Source: Phycisphaerales bacterium
GTDB taxonomy: Bacteria > Planctomycetota > Phycisphaerae > Sedimentisphaerales > Anaerobacaceae
NCBI GenBank assembly: GCA_003170415.1
Contig: PMZJ01000033.1
Span: forward strand, 43,963 to 107,962
Direction: 5' to 3'
DNA: 64,000 nucleotides
Below the pieces are notes generated by a model. That model was given only the letters and a program-made list of their open reading frames with translations. It was not told the DNA's origin and did not search any database. How positions within the stretch are numbered: position 1 is the first letter of the stretch; the number at the start of each line of letters is the position of its first letter. Shown piece after piece: positions 28,730 through 38,958 of this stretch. The translations under genes and the position numbers were made by a program.

Positions 28730-30004
28730 ATGGTCAACGAATTATTAAGTGCCTTAGAGCTTCAAAAAAGCTTTGTTGATGTTTTGTACCTGACCAACCA
28801 GAAGAGCATACCGCAGGAAATAAAGCGGCTGCTTAAGGAGAGAAACCTCACTCATCAGGTACTTCGAATCGACAAGTTCGCCGATGCAAGAAACAGGCTT
28901 GGTCTGGTGGGGACGGTGATAGTGGATGCGGTGGACTCAGACGCTCACCAGCAGCAGAAGTTGGCGCGGATAATCGAGACGCTCGAAATGGAAAATATCG
29001 GGGTCATTCTTATCACCGACCGCGTTCAAGTCCCGGTCAAGAGTTTCTCGCTGGCGCCGGTCAAAAGCAGCTTTACTATGAGCGGCACAACCGAGGCCGT
29101 TTCTATCGATGAGCTTTGGACGAGGGTGAGTGTGAATCTTGCTTATCGCAAGAAAAGCGAAGGGATGGCGGTAAAGCCGGCCATTCCGCCAAAACAGATA
29201 CAGACGATTTACAAGAACAAACTTGCTGAGCAGCTCAGTATGACCGGCGCGATGGTTGACAATCTGACCGAGCAGCTCCGGCTGGCAGGGCTTGTGCAGC
29301 AGGATTTTCTGCCCACGCAGTTGCCCAATACCGACAAAATAAAATGGGCGGCGGTGTTTTTACCCGCAGAATGGGTTTCGGGCGATATTTACAATGCCGT
29401 CAGGATTGATGAAAAGCATCTCGGTTTCTATGTGGCCGACGTAGTTGGTCACGGTATGCCGGCGGCGCTGTTGACCATTTTCCTCAAGCAGGCGCTGGTT
29501 ATGAGGACTACCGTTGACAATACCTATCACATTTTCTCCCCTGCCGAGGTGATGAAGAATCTTAACAAGCGAATGGCGACCCAGAAACTGTCCGGGTATC
29601 AGTTCGCGACCTGCTGCTATTGCCTTTTGAATATCGATACGCTTGAGCTTACATACGCCAGGGCGGGGCATCCATATCCGGTTTTAATGAGGCGAGACCA
29701 GGAGCCAAAGCAATTGGAAGTTCGCGGTTCGCTGCTGGGCGTTTTCAAGGATGCCGAATATTCGGAGGACAAGATTCAGCTTCAGCCGGGCGATAAAATT
29801 CTGCTCTATTCCGATGGCGCTGAGCCGTTCATCGGCAACTTCGATGATTTGACCGGGTTTCATTTCACGAAAGAATTTACCGAACTAAAGGAACTGCCCA
29901 TTTCCGAGACGATGGACAGGTTTAATATGATGGCGCAGAATCAGAACATCGACCCCGCTGAGGTTGACGACATTACCACACTCGGTCTGGAAGTGGTTGA
30001 GTAG
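28730..30004 (+). CDS. PP2C/SpoIIE-type serine phosphatase (RsbU-like)
   Basis: QQDFLPTQLPNTDKIKWAAVFLPAEWVSGDIYNAVRIDEKHLGFYVADVVGHGMPAALLTIFLKQ; DKILLYSDGAEP. Confidence 0.88.
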   Translation: MVNELLSALELQKSFVDVLYLTNQKSIPQEIKRLLKERNLTHQVLRIDKFADARNRLGLVGTVIVDAVDSDAHQQQKLARIIETLEMENIGVILITDRVQVPVKSFSLAPVKSSFTMSGTTEAVSIDELWTRVSVNLAYRKKSEGMAVKPAIPPKQIQTIYKNKLAEQLSMTGAMVDNLTEQLRLAGLVQQDFLPTQLPNTDKIKWAAVFLPAEWVSGDIYNAVRIDEKHLGFYVADVVGHGMPAALLTIFLKQALVMRTTVDNTYHIFSPAEVMKNLNKRMATQKLSGYQFATCCYCLLNIDTLELTYARAGHPYPVLMRRDQEPKQLEVRGSLLGVFKDAEYSEDKIQLQPGDKILLYSDGAEPFIGNFDDLTGFHFTKEFTELKELPISETMDRFNMMAQNQNIDPAEVDDITTLGLEVVE

Positions 30005-30243
30005 CTATTGTGTTGGTCGGCTTTTCCTGCCTGCCGATGCCGAAAAACCACTATGTTTTGGTCAATCCCCTCTATATGTTCTGCCCTTGTTTAACAGGGG
30101 ACTTAATCGAGTTATTATAGTTTCTTCAATTGGGGGTTGCTTGGCCGTTTGCTTCGGCTTTTTGATTAATCCTGTCGCCTTCTATGCCGATATGGGGTTG
30201 GAACGCGATAAAGCCAGAGTTTCAGTGTTTTAGGAGAAATACA

Positions 30244-30597
30244 ATGGGCTTTCAGAACTGGTCTGACGATATTATTCTCGTTGACCTGACACGCGAGCCG
30301 CGAATGAGGAGTGAGCTTAAGACCCTTATTGAAATCGTCCGCGACCGCGGCGACTGCGATGTTGTGGTGGATTTTTCAAATGTTGACATAATGACCTCTA
30401 CGAGCATCTCTGGGCTGCTCCGGCTGCGAAAACTGCTCACGGACTGCGGACATCGGCTGATGTTCTGCAACGTTCCGTCTGCAACCAGAAGTGTTTTTAG
30501 CGTGGTTGGGCTCGATGAGGTTTTTGAGTTTGCTGACGACAAGTTCGCGGCGCTGGCGACTCTTCAATCGACGGGCGAGAGTAAACAAAAAGTTTGA
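30244..30597 (+). CDS. STAS-domain anti-sigma factor antagonist-like protein
   Basis: CDVVVDFSNVDIMTSTSISGLLRLRKLLTDCGHRLMFCNV; start ATG 30244 with AGGAGAAA SD. Confidence 0.8.
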   Translation: MGFQNWSDDIILVDLTREPRMRSELKTLIEIVRDRGDCDVVVDFSNVDIMTSTSISGLLRLRKLLTDCGHRLMFCNVPSATRSVFSVVGLDEVFEFADDKFAALATLQSTGESKQKV

Positions 30598-30928
30598 TTA
30601 AATCGCCTCGGCGGCTACATCGCGGGAGTTCTCAAATGGCATTTAAATTAGTCCTATAAACTTTTTTAGCCAAAGGACAAAGGGTGAATCTGAAAAATTT
30701 ACTGTTACCAGGGGCGAGTTATAAGTGCTTTGTTCGAGGGACGTTTTGGCAATAACGCCTTATATCAGTATACTTTATATGATGAGCATTACGCTCCTGC
30801 TGGTTGTATTGGGAGTGAGGAGGATTTCCGTCGTGTTATTATACGGCTATGCAAGTTTCGGGACGGCGGATTCGAAGGCAGCCAGCGAGATATGTGCTCG
30901 TGAAATATGTTTGGATTAGGTGTTTGGA

Positions 30929-32764
30929 ATGAAAGCTGTATTAGAAACCGCTGAAATACAAAAACCGAAGACCACCCATCTTTTCGGCGAGTATTTGGTC
31001 TCGAAGGGTGTTCTTACTCGTTTGCAGTTGAGTAAAGCGCTCGACGAGCAGCGCAGGTTTGGGGGGCGGCTCGGCGAGGCGTTGATTCGCCTCAGTATGA
31101 TGACCGAAGAGCAGGTTACCCAGATGCTGGCTGAGCACCTGTCGATGGAATACGTGCGCTTCGATGACATATCCAAAATCAACCTCAACATCGCAAGAAT
31201 GCTTGACGAGAGCATTTCAAAGCGATTCTGCCTGATAGGTATTGGCGAGGTTGACGGCAGGGTTGTCGTGGCTATGGCCGACCCGCTTAATGTGATTGCA
31301 ATCGATACTATAACGCTAAAGATAAAACGGCCCATCAAGGTCGTTATCGGCTCTGCCCAGGAAATTCGCAGGGCCATTGAAATAATTTACCATGGCTCCG
31401 ATGTCGAGGAGCAGCGGCTAAGGGAACTGGTTCAATGCGAGGTTAGCAGGTTTGACCAGAGTGAAGACGAGAGAGTAGAATCTATTCTCGAGGAAACATC
31501 GGATGCCGGAACCGACAACGAAGCGGAAGCGACGAAGGCGCCGGTTATTCGTTTTGTGGACCTGCTGCTGAGCCAGGCGGTGAAAAGCAGGGCGAGCGAT
31601 GTTCATATCGAGCCGCAGGAAAAAACGATGATGATTCGTATGCGTATCGACGGGATACTGCGTGATATGGTGCCGCCGGCCAGAAATATGCAGAAAGCCG
31701 TCCTTACGAGAATCAAGATACTTTCGAATCTCGATATTGCCGAACGTCGGCTGCCGCAGGACGGACGCCTTAAAATCAGGGCATCCAACAGGGACATTGA
31801 TGTTCGTGTCTCGACGCTTCCGACGATATACGGCGAAAAGATAGTAATGCGTATTCTTGATACCGCAGGCGCATCGCACGATATCAATAAGCTTGGCATC
31901 GAGCCGGAACTGCTGGCCGTGCTGAAGAACGCACTGAACCAGCCGCACGGTATTATGATTGTAACGGGGCCTACGGGAAGCGGCAAAAGCACCACACTCT
32001 ACGCTTGCCTGAACCACCTCAGAGACCCCACAATGAATATCACAACGGTAGAGGACCCTGTTGAGTACCGCCTTGCGGGCATTAACCAGGTCCAGGTCAA
32101 ATCGGATATTAACCTCACCTTCGCTGCCTGTCTGCGGTCAATCCTGAGGCAGGACCCCGATATAGTTCTAATAGGAGAAATACGAGATAAGGAGACAGTT
32201 GAGATTGCCATAAAGGCGTCGCTGACCGGTCACCTTGTACTAAGCACCTTTCACACCAACGACGCCCCCAGCGCGATAACGCGTTTGATCAATATGGGTA
32301 TCGAGCCGTATTTGCTGTCTTCATCGCTTAATTTGATTATCGCGCAGCGATTGGTCAGAAAGATTTGCGAAAAATGCAAGGAGCCGACTACGCTGAGTGA
32401 ACAGGTATTGAAACGGCTCAAGATTGACCCTGCCAGGATTAAAGACGCCAATCTTTGTCGCGGCAAGGGTTGTAACGCATGCGGCAACACCGGCTACCAC
32501 GGGCGATTGCCGATATTTGAGTTTCTCGTTATGGACCACGAAATGCGTGACCTTGTTACAGCCACCGCGACCGAGGCACAGCTTAGGGCAGCGGCGAGGA
32601 AAAAAGGATATGGTGGTCTTCTCGAAAGCGGCGTGACAAAAATGCTCCAGGGGCTCACAACCGCCGAAGAAGTGCTTGGTGTAACGTTTAGCGATGACAT
32701 AGGAGATATAGGGATTGAGCAGGAGGCAAGAGGGATTGCGGCAGTTGAGGAAACCGGCAAATAA
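30929..32764 (+). CDS. pilB: Type IV pilus/T2SS assembly ATPase PilB/GspE
   Basis: IMIVTGPTGSGKSTTLYACL (Walker A), SDVHIEPQ, DPDIVLIGEIRDKETVEIAIKASLTGHLVLSTFHTNDA, C-X2-C Zn motif. Confidence 0.93.
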   Translation: MKAVLETAEIQKPKTTHLFGEYLVSKGVLTRLQLSKALDEQRRFGGRLGEALIRLSMMTEEQVTQMLAEHLSMEYVRFDDISKINLNIARMLDESISKRFCLIGIGEVDGRVVVAMADPLNVIAIDTITLKIKRPIKVVIGSAQEIRRAIEIIYHGSDVEEQRLRELVQCEVSRFDQSEDERVESILEETSDAGTDNEAEATKAPVIRFVDLLLSQAVKSRASDVHIEPQEKTMMIRMRIDGILRDMVPPARNMQKAVLTRIKILSNLDIAERRLPQDGRLKIRASNRDIDVRVSTLPTIYGEKIVMRILDTAGASHDINKLGIEPELLAVLKNALNQPHGIMIVTGPTGSGKSTTLYACLNHLRDPTMNITTVEDPVEYRLAGINQVQVKSDINLTFAACLRSILRQDPDIVLIGEIRDKETVEIAIKASLTGHLVLSTFHTNDAPSAITRLINMGIEPYLLSSSLNLIIAQRLVRKICEKCKEPTTLSEQVLKRLKIDPARIKDANLCRGKGCNACGNTGYHGRLPIFEFLVMDHEMRDLVTATATEAQLRAAARKKGYGGLLESGVTKMLQGLTTAEEVLGVTFSDDIGDIGIEQEARGIAAVEETGK

Positions 32765-32790
32765 GAAACGATTTTTCAGGGACTTTTTGA

Positions 32791-34005
32791 GTGAAGACCT
32801 TCAAATATAGTGCGTGTGATACGTCGGGTTCGCGGAAGGAAGGGCTGACACAGGCCAATTCCTCAAATGATGTCATCAGCTGGCTTCGCGAGCGAGGGTT
32901 CACGCCTGTCTCCGTCCAGGAGGTTATAGAGGCCGTAAAGCATGCGCCGAAAAAGCAACACCGAAAAAAAATAAAGTCCTCGGATGTGGCGGCGCTTTGC
33001 TGGCAGTTGACCACGATGGTGGAGGGCGGTATTCCTATTACCACCGCCATTGAGACCATATCTTCAGACATAGAAAACCTCCAGCTTCAGGAGGTGCTCC
33101 ATTGCATCCTCGATAAAATGAGAAAAGGAGAGAACTTTTCCGGTGGAATCGCCGAGTTCCCGAAGGTCTTCGACCAGCTTTCCAAGGCCATTGTCCTTGC
33201 CGGCGAAACCAGCGGTAATCTCCAGGGAGCGTTGAAGCGGGTTGCGGAACATTTTGACAGCAGGGACCGCCTTGCCAAAAAGGTCAAGAGCGCGATGGCT
33301 TATCCCATTTTTGTTCTGATTTTTATAGTCCTGATTGTTACGGGCATAATGACGTTCATCATCCCCAGGTTTCGCGCCATATTCGACCAGTTCGGCGGCG
33401 AGCTGCCTGCGTTTACACGAGCGTTTATGGGTTTCTACGACTTCGTCCGGCTCAATGTTATTTACATAGCCGGCTCGGTTTTCCTGCTTGGCTTTGTCGC
33501 GACTTTAATTAACAAGACCCCGAAAGGGCACTACTTCTATTCCAAGGTCGCCCTGCGGATACCGCTGATAGGGAAAATAATCAGCCAGGCATTTATAGCC
33601 GGTTTCTGCAAGACGATGGGGACACTGCTGGCGGCTGGCGTTTCCGTGCTTGAGGTATTCGACATCCTCTCGACGATGACAAAAAACGACATAATAAAAG
33701 GCGCGATTGTTCGCAGCAGAGAGCACATCGTTCAGGGTTCCAATGTTTCGCTGAGTTTGGCTGCCGCGGGCTTTTTCCCGAATATGGTCATCAAGATGAT
33801 TCAGGTCGGCGAGGAAAGCGGCTCGCTGCCCCAGGTACTCGACAGGACCAGCGATTACTACGAACGCAAAGTCGATGCCACCATAAACACAGTGTTGAGT
33901 TTGCTTGAGCCAATAATGATTGTAACGGTCGGAGGGATTGTATTGATTGTTATCCTGGCCCTGTATCTGCCTATCTTCTCGATGGGCGGGACCGGCAAAG
34001 GTTAA
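32791..34005 (+). CDS. pilC: Type II secretion/pilus inner membrane protein PilC/GspF
   Basis: LCWQLTTMVEGGIPITTAIETI, MAYPIFVLIFIVLIVTGIMTFIIPRF, MIQVGEESGSLPQVLDRTSDYYERKVDATINTVLSLLEPIMIV; probable alternative (GTG) start at 32791. Confidence 0.93.
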   Translation: MKTFKYSACDTSGSRKEGLTQANSSNDVISWLRERGFTPVSVQEVIEAVKHAPKKQHRKKIKSSDVAALCWQLTTMVEGGIPITTAIETISSDIENLQLQEVLHCILDKMRKGENFSGGIAEFPKVFDQLSKAIVLAGETSGNLQGALKRVAEHFDSRDRLAKKVKSAMAYPIFVLIFIVLIVTGIMTFIIPRFRAIFDQFGGELPAFTRAFMGFYDFVRLNVIYIAGSVFLLGFVATLINKTPKGHYFYSKVALRIPLIGKIISQAFIAGFCKTMGTLLAAGVSVLEVFDILSTMTKNDIIKGAIVRSREHIVQGSNVSLSLAAAGFFPNMVIKMIQVGEESGSLPQVLDRTSDYYERKVDATINTVLSLLEPIMIVTVGGIVLIVILALYLPIFSMGGTGKG

Positions 34006-34122
34006 CCACGGGATATAAATGTGAGGAGGTAATAAAGTTACCCTGTAAATCGGCCGATTTGCGTTGTGGCAGGTCGGAATTGGTAATCAACCTAATTTTT
34101 TAGTTTTTAAGGAGAAAGCAAA

Positions 34123-34560
34123 ATGACAAGCAGAAAAGGTTTTACACTAATAGAGCTGATGGTGGTCATCTTCATCGTCGGTATCCTGGCGGCGGTCGCC
34201 ATACCGATTATGCGTGGCCGAATTGATGCAGCCAAGTGGTCGGAAGGCAAGGCCGCGGCCGGCAGTATTCGCACTGCCGCTCGTGCGTTAATCGCCGAGA
34301 AGGGCAACACCTACGACTTCACAGCAGTTAATGGTGCCCTTAGTCTTCCGGCTGTATACAACGGCCTTGGTTTTTCCAGCACAGACCTTGTCGGCACGTA
34401 TTTTCCTCAGACGGCTTACGCGATTGTTTTCACAAATGGTGCAGCTGGTGCTTCGCCCACTTACGTCATCACGGTGACTTCACCCAAGACCGGTTTATCG
34501 CCGACGACACCTACTTCGGTAACGCTCAACGACGCTGGTACATTAACCGAGATACCGTAG
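34123..34560 (+). CDS. Type IV pilin/GspG-like pseudopilin (paralog 1)
   Basis: MTSRKGFTLIELMVVIFIVGILAAVAIPIMRGRIDAAKWSEGKAAAGSIRTAARA; prepilin cleavage G|FTLIE. Confidence 0.92.
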   Translation: MTSRKGFTLIELMVVIFIVGILAAVAIPIMRGRIDAAKWSEGKAAAGSIRTAARALIAEKGNTYDFTAVNGALSLPAVYNGLGFSSTDLVGTYFPQTAYAIVFTNGAAGASPTYVITVTSPKTGLSPTTPTSVTLNDAGTLTEIP

Positions 34561-34613
34561 CCGAACGTAACGCTGGTTTGTGTGGCTTAATTGCCACAGT
34601 TTTGATTATGCGG

Positions 34614-34650
34614 TCAAAAGGTGGGGGTCTGCAAAGCCCCCACCTTTTGA
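34614..34650. terminator. Perfect 14-bp inverted repeat between the two pilin genes (terminator/attenuator or processing signal)
   Basis: TCAAAAGGTGGGGG-TCTGCAAAG-CCCCCACCTTTTGA. Confidence 0.75.
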
Positions 34651-34673
34651 TGTTCATATGGGGATAAGCTGCT

Positions 34674-35111
34674 ATGCTGTCGAAGAGAGGCGGATTAAAG
34701 AAGGGCTTCACGCTCATTGAGCTAATGGTTGTCCTTTTCATCATCGGCGTTTTGGCCGCCGTGGCGATTCCATATATGCTGGGCCGGTCCGACGCTGCCA
34801 AATGGTCGGAAGGCAAGACGGTTGCCGGCAGTATTCGTACCGCCGCGCAGGCATACTGTGGAGAAAAGGGCGCAGGGTACGACTTTTCAGGCACAACCCT
34901 CGAAGACCTCGGCTTTGTCATAAACCTGGGTGCAGGCGGGGGAGACCTCGACGGCAAATACTTCACCGATGACTGCTACTCGATAGTGTTCTCAAAAAAT
35001 GGCGATTATCTTATCACGATAAACGCTGCAAAGTCCACCAGTGGCGACCCGCCTTCTACTCCGCAGCAAATTACCCTCGACAGCGCCGGCACTTTTACCG
35101 ATATACCCTGA
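34674..35111 (+). CDS. Type IV pilin/GspG-like pseudopilin (paralog 2)
   Basis: MLSKRGGLKKGFTLIELMVVLFIIGVLAAVAIPYMLGRSDAAKWSEGKTVAGSIRTAAQA. Confidence 0.92.
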   Translation: MLSKRGGLKKGFTLIELMVVLFIIGVLAAVAIPYMLGRSDAAKWSEGKTVAGSIRTAAQAYCGEKGAGYDFSGTTLEDLGFVINLGAGGGDLDGKYFTDDCYSIVFSKNGDYLITINAAKSTSGDPPSTPQQITLDSAGTFTDIP

Positions 35112-35674
35112 CAGGTTTTTCTGTTCGATGTTCGATGTTGGGCATTTCTTTGTCTTTTGATTTGCAAGGTGTGCTATGCACACCTTTCTTAAAATCTGAT
35201 ATTACAATCTATCACCTATTATCAATTCGCACTATCCGCATTTTTGCATTACCGGTCTTTGTTTTGTATGCTTTACACGTGTTGTTTCCAATGCAGGGGG
35301 GCACGAATTCCTTGCAATTATACTTAATCAGGGGGAATACGATGAAACGATTAGCTAAAGTAACTCTCTTAACTGTGCTGCTTGTTGCAATGTGGACTGT
35401 ATCTTCCTATGAAACAGGTAGATCAAGCGGACCAATTGTAATATTTAGCTATTGCTGGAGGTTCTGATTAGCGACGGCAATCGCCATACATTATAGGACT
35501 CACGATTACAGCTCGGTACCAACGGCACCAGATTATTCACTTATCGCAGTTTCTACCTTAAAACCCCACTCTATTAGGCCGATGAATGAATAACGTTTGA
35601 TTGTGAGTCGCACAGGCGGTTGTGCAAATGGCCTGCCTTTGTGTGGTTTGGCCGAAGAAAGGGCTAAAAGCAAT

Positions 35675-36739
35675 ATGAGTTTTAAGTGGAAATGGATGCT
35701 CGGTTTTAGCCAGGATGATGTCCTCGGACTGGATATCGGTTCGTCCTCGGTCAGGATGGTTCAGCTTGTGAAGAACAACGACGGCTACGCTGTTGTCGCG
35801 GCGTGCGTAAGCGATATCAAGCAGGATGACGGAGACGGCGCCATCAAAGAAGACAATATCGTCCAGGCGGTACAGAGATGCGTTGCTTCCGCCCGGAAAC
35901 ATGGACGCTGGACGGTATGCAGCGTTTCCGGGCCTGAAGTGGCCGTGCGGCCCTTCAAATTTCCGCCGTTGCAGCCCGAAGATATCGATAGTGCTGTCCG
36001 GTTGGAGGCATCCCAGGTCTGCCCCTTCAACGTGGATGACGGCGTCGTTGATTATCAGATTGTCCCATCAAACGAAGCGGATAATGCCGTCACTGGCGTT
36101 CTTGTCGCAGCACCCAATGATGTAATACGTCGAAAAGTTCGAATCACGGGAAAAGCGGCTTTGGATTGTGTCCTGATGGACGTCGATGGGCTTGCCCTTC
36201 TTAACTGTCTTATAGAAAGTAAAAACAGCGACACAAACATCAGCACCTCGGCAATTCTGCATATCGGGACATCCTGTACAACGCTGGCGGTAATGGGCGA
36301 AACCGGCTTGCCGTTTGTCCGCACAGTTCCTTACGCTGGAAACGATATCATCGCCCAGATAGCGCAGGAAAACAACGTTCGTCCGGAAGTCGCCAGGAAT
36401 GAAATCTATGGTTGTGCCTCACTGACCATACCTGCGCAGAATCTGCAGACCAGTATGGAAAAGGCGTGCGTAAAATTAGTCAACGACGTTGCCGAAACGC
36501 TGAGATACCACAGCACACAGGGAAAATCATCGCCTGTTGAGCAACTTCTGGTGTGCGGTACTTTTGGAATGGTCAAAGGATTCGTGGATATACTCAACAA
36601 ACAATTGCCCATCAAAGCCGTTCTGTGGAATCCATTCGATACGATGAAATGCAGTGTGGACAGGCAGTGTCTCGACGTTATTCAGTCGAAAGGCCCGGCA
36701 ATGGTTGTCGCTGCGGGGCTTGCTATGAGGTCGGTCTGA
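35675..36739 (+). CDS. pilM: Pilus assembly protein PilM
   Basis: DVLGLDIGSSSVRMVQLVKNNDGYAVVAA; VPYAGNDIIAQIAQENNV; actin-like fold pattern. Confidence 0.85.
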   Translation: MSFKWKWMLGFSQDDVLGLDIGSSSVRMVQLVKNNDGYAVVAACVSDIKQDDGDGAIKEDNIVQAVQRCVASARKHGRWTVCSVSGPEVAVRPFKFPPLQPEDIDSAVRLEASQVCPFNVDDGVVDYQIVPSNEADNAVTGVLVAAPNDVIRRKVRITGKAALDCVLMDVDGLALLNCLIESKNSDTNISTSAILHIGTSCTTLAVMGETGLPFVRTVPYAGNDIIAQIAQENNVRPEVARNEIYGCASLTIPAQNLQTSMEKACVKLVNDVAETLRYHSTQGKSSPVEQLLVCGTFGMVKGFVDILNKQLPIKAVLWNPFDTMKCSVDRQCLDVIQSKGPAMVVAAGLAMRSV

Positions 36740-36740
36740 T

Positions 36741-37400
36741 ATGTTTGCCATTGATTTACTTAAAGGACAGGGTCGTCCGGCCAGAACAAAGCCGCAGGGG
36801 GTCGCCATTTTTGTCGCCACCTTTGCCGTGCCTATACTCGTCGCGATTCTGATAGTCGGCTACTATTACCGCAATAAGGTCGTAATATCTATTTATAAGC
36901 AGAACGTAGCCGGTTACGTTACACAGACCGAGCGCCTCGCCGATGCGTTGAAACTCAGGGAAGCGTGGGAAAAAGACAAATCCGCCATCAGCGGTTGTCT
37001 GGCGGATGTAGCAGATTCCATCGGCAGGCATACCCAATGGTCGCCTGTTCTTGTAGCAATTGTGCAAAACCTGCCGGAGTCGGTAATCATGAACAGTTTG
37101 GAGGTTAGGCAAAGCTCGATAAGACGAAAGTCCGTCGTGAAAGCCGGCCTGGAAAAAGATAACAAGGACAAGCAGGCCGACACAAGCGTGACGGTCAGAA
37201 CGTTGGAGCTGCGGGTCAGCGGAAACCCGGGTTACGATTGCGACCACGAAATCAAGGCGTTCCGTGACCGTCTGCGTGCTTCAAATGTGCTCGGGCCGAA
37301 GCTCGAAGATGTTGTCATTGTCTCCCAGGGACACAATACTCTGGATGGACGTGAAGTTGTGGCTTATGACATCGATTGTATATTCAAACCAGGGTCGTAG
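36741..37400 (+). CDS. PilN-like pilus assembly protein
   Basis: Single N-terminal TM (VAIFVATFAVPILVAILIVGYYYRN) then fimbrial assembly-like coiled coil; position after pilM. Confidence 0.7.
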   Translation: MFAIDLLKGQGRPARTKPQGVAIFVATFAVPILVAILIVGYYYRNKVVISIYKQNVAGYVTQTERLADALKLREAWEKDKSAISGCLADVADSIGRHTQWSPVLVAIVQNLPESVIMNSLEVRQSSIRRKSVVKAGLEKDNKDKQADTSVTVRTLELRVSGNPGYDCDHEIKAFRDRLRASNVLGPKLEDVVIVSQGHNTLDGREVVAYDIDCIFKPGS

Positions 37401-37403
37401 TGA

Positions 37404-37976
37404 ATGCTTATGGGTGCTTATAGAAAATACATTCTGACAATGGGTATAGTATGGACGGCATCATTTATCGTCTTTGCGCTGGTTTACTACGTAGTTATTG
37501 CTCCGCAACTGAAGGTTAAAAACCAGCTATTGAAGGAATCGACCGAAAAGAAACAACTATTTGAGTTGGCCCTTAGCGCGGCTAATGAAGATAACAAGAA
37601 AAAACTGGCCGGCGAAGTGGAAGAGTTGAAAGCCAGGTTGTTCGGTTATGTTTCAGAGTACGAAGAATCCGCCGATCTTACTTTCACCGTCAGTCGCATC
37701 GCCGCCGATAAGCGGGTGAGCGATTTTACCGTTAAGACATCCGAACAGGGCGGGGCTCAGGATGCCCTCGCAGCCAATAATCTGCAGGAAAACCATATTG
37801 AAGTAGCGTTCGCGTCGAATTTCTTACAGTTTGCGAGTTTTCTTAATACCATTGAGAGGCATCAGCCCGTCGTTTTTGTTGACAGGTTCAAAGTACAGCG
37901 TGATAACCAGGGCGGGGCCTCAAACAGGGTTGATATGTCCCTGTCATTTTTTGTCAGAAAGAAACTGGGCGGCTGA
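37404..37976 (+). CDS. PilO-like pilus assembly protein
   Basis: N-terminal TM then coiled coil; FASFLNTIERHQPVVFVDRFKV; position after pilN. Confidence 0.65.
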   Translation: MLMGAYRKYILTMGIVWTASFIVFALVYYVVIAPQLKVKNQLLKESTEKKQLFELALSAANEDNKKKLAGEVEELKARLFGYVSEYEESADLTFTVSRIAADKRVSDFTVKTSEQGGAQDALAANNLQENHIEVAFASNFLQFASFLNTIERHQPVVFVDRFKVQRDNQGGASNRVDMSLSFFVRKKLGG

Positions 37977-38002
37977 GTTAAAGCCCACGGAGAATTTGAA
38001 CA

Positions 38003-38905
38003 ATGCATAAAGGCAAACTGGGATTGCAAAATGAGGGCTCCAAAATCTCCACCGGTATCCAGATACCGGGGAAGGATGCCTCCGATACGGGCGTTCGTTC
38101 TGCTGCACCGGTCGCGCCATCACCAGCCACGCCAGCTTCGCCTGCTCCTGCACCAGTGGTGTCTGCACCCGCGACAGTGATGCCAGCCGCACCGGTGCCC
38201 GCGAAATATATTTCTCCAAAGCCCGCTGCTGCGGCGCCGCGACCGTTCACAATTCCGGAACCCCTGACACAATCTACCCCCCAGGCGTCTAATCAGACCG
38301 TTTATGAGTCCCCGATGCAAAGGCAAGCGACCTATGAACCGCCTGCATCTTCCACGGCGCCTGTATCACCTGCTCCCGCTTCCGAAAAACAGTCCAGACC
38401 CGAACCGGTACTGAGACAACACAAAGAGCCGCCATTTTTGAAAATCTGGGAACAGGTAAAAACCAAGCTGCTTAACCCCAAACAAGGCGTCAGCCCGGCA
38501 AGGCAGAAAATGATGATTCTGGTCGCGCCGATTTTGATGGTGATTTTTCTGCTGGTGGTTACTCAGGCCGTTAGAAAGTCGCCCAGCACAACAGCAACGC
38601 CATCGAATAAGGCGTCTGCTGCTGTGGCTTTTAACGGCAAAATCAACTGGGAACTGCCGGCGGTCATTCCTGACAATTTAAGGGACCCGATGGTCTTCGG
38701 CGCCACCGGGCAGGGCAAAGGAACTACAAGCGGGCCTGTGGTAAAAGGCATAGTTTACAGCGAGGATAAATCTTATGCTGTTGTTGGCGACCGGATTGTC
38801 TCGGCGGGTGATACCGTCGGAGGCGCTACGATTGTTAAAATCAACCCCGATAGCGTTGAATTCACTATGGGGGATAAAAACTGGACCCAAAAAGTTGAGC
38901 GTTGA
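38003..38905 (+). CDS. Pro/Ala-rich PilP/GspC-like protein
   Basis: Long Pro/Ala-rich N-terminus, central TM MMILVAPILMVIFLLVVTQAV, C-terminal VVKGIVYSEDKSYAVVGDRIVSAGDTVGGATIVKINPDSVEFT. Confidence 0.65.
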   Translation: MHKGKLGLQNEGSKISTGIQIPGKDASDTGVRSAAPVAPSPATPASPAPAPVVSAPATVMPAAPVPAKYISPKPAAAAPRPFTIPEPLTQSTPQASNQTVYESPMQRQATYEPPASSTAPVSPAPASEKQSRPEPVLRQHKEPPFLKIWEQVKTKLLNPKQGVSPARQKMMILVAPILMVIFLLVVTQAVRKSPSTTATPSNKASAAVAFNGKINWELPAVIPDNLRDPMVFGATGQGKGTTSGPVVKGIVYSEDKSYAVVGDRIVSAGDTVGGATIVKINPDSVEFTMGDKNWTQKVER

Positions 38906-38958
38906 ACGCGACACAAATCAAAGGAAATTTGTGTTGCGTGTTTAGAAAGGAACAAGGT

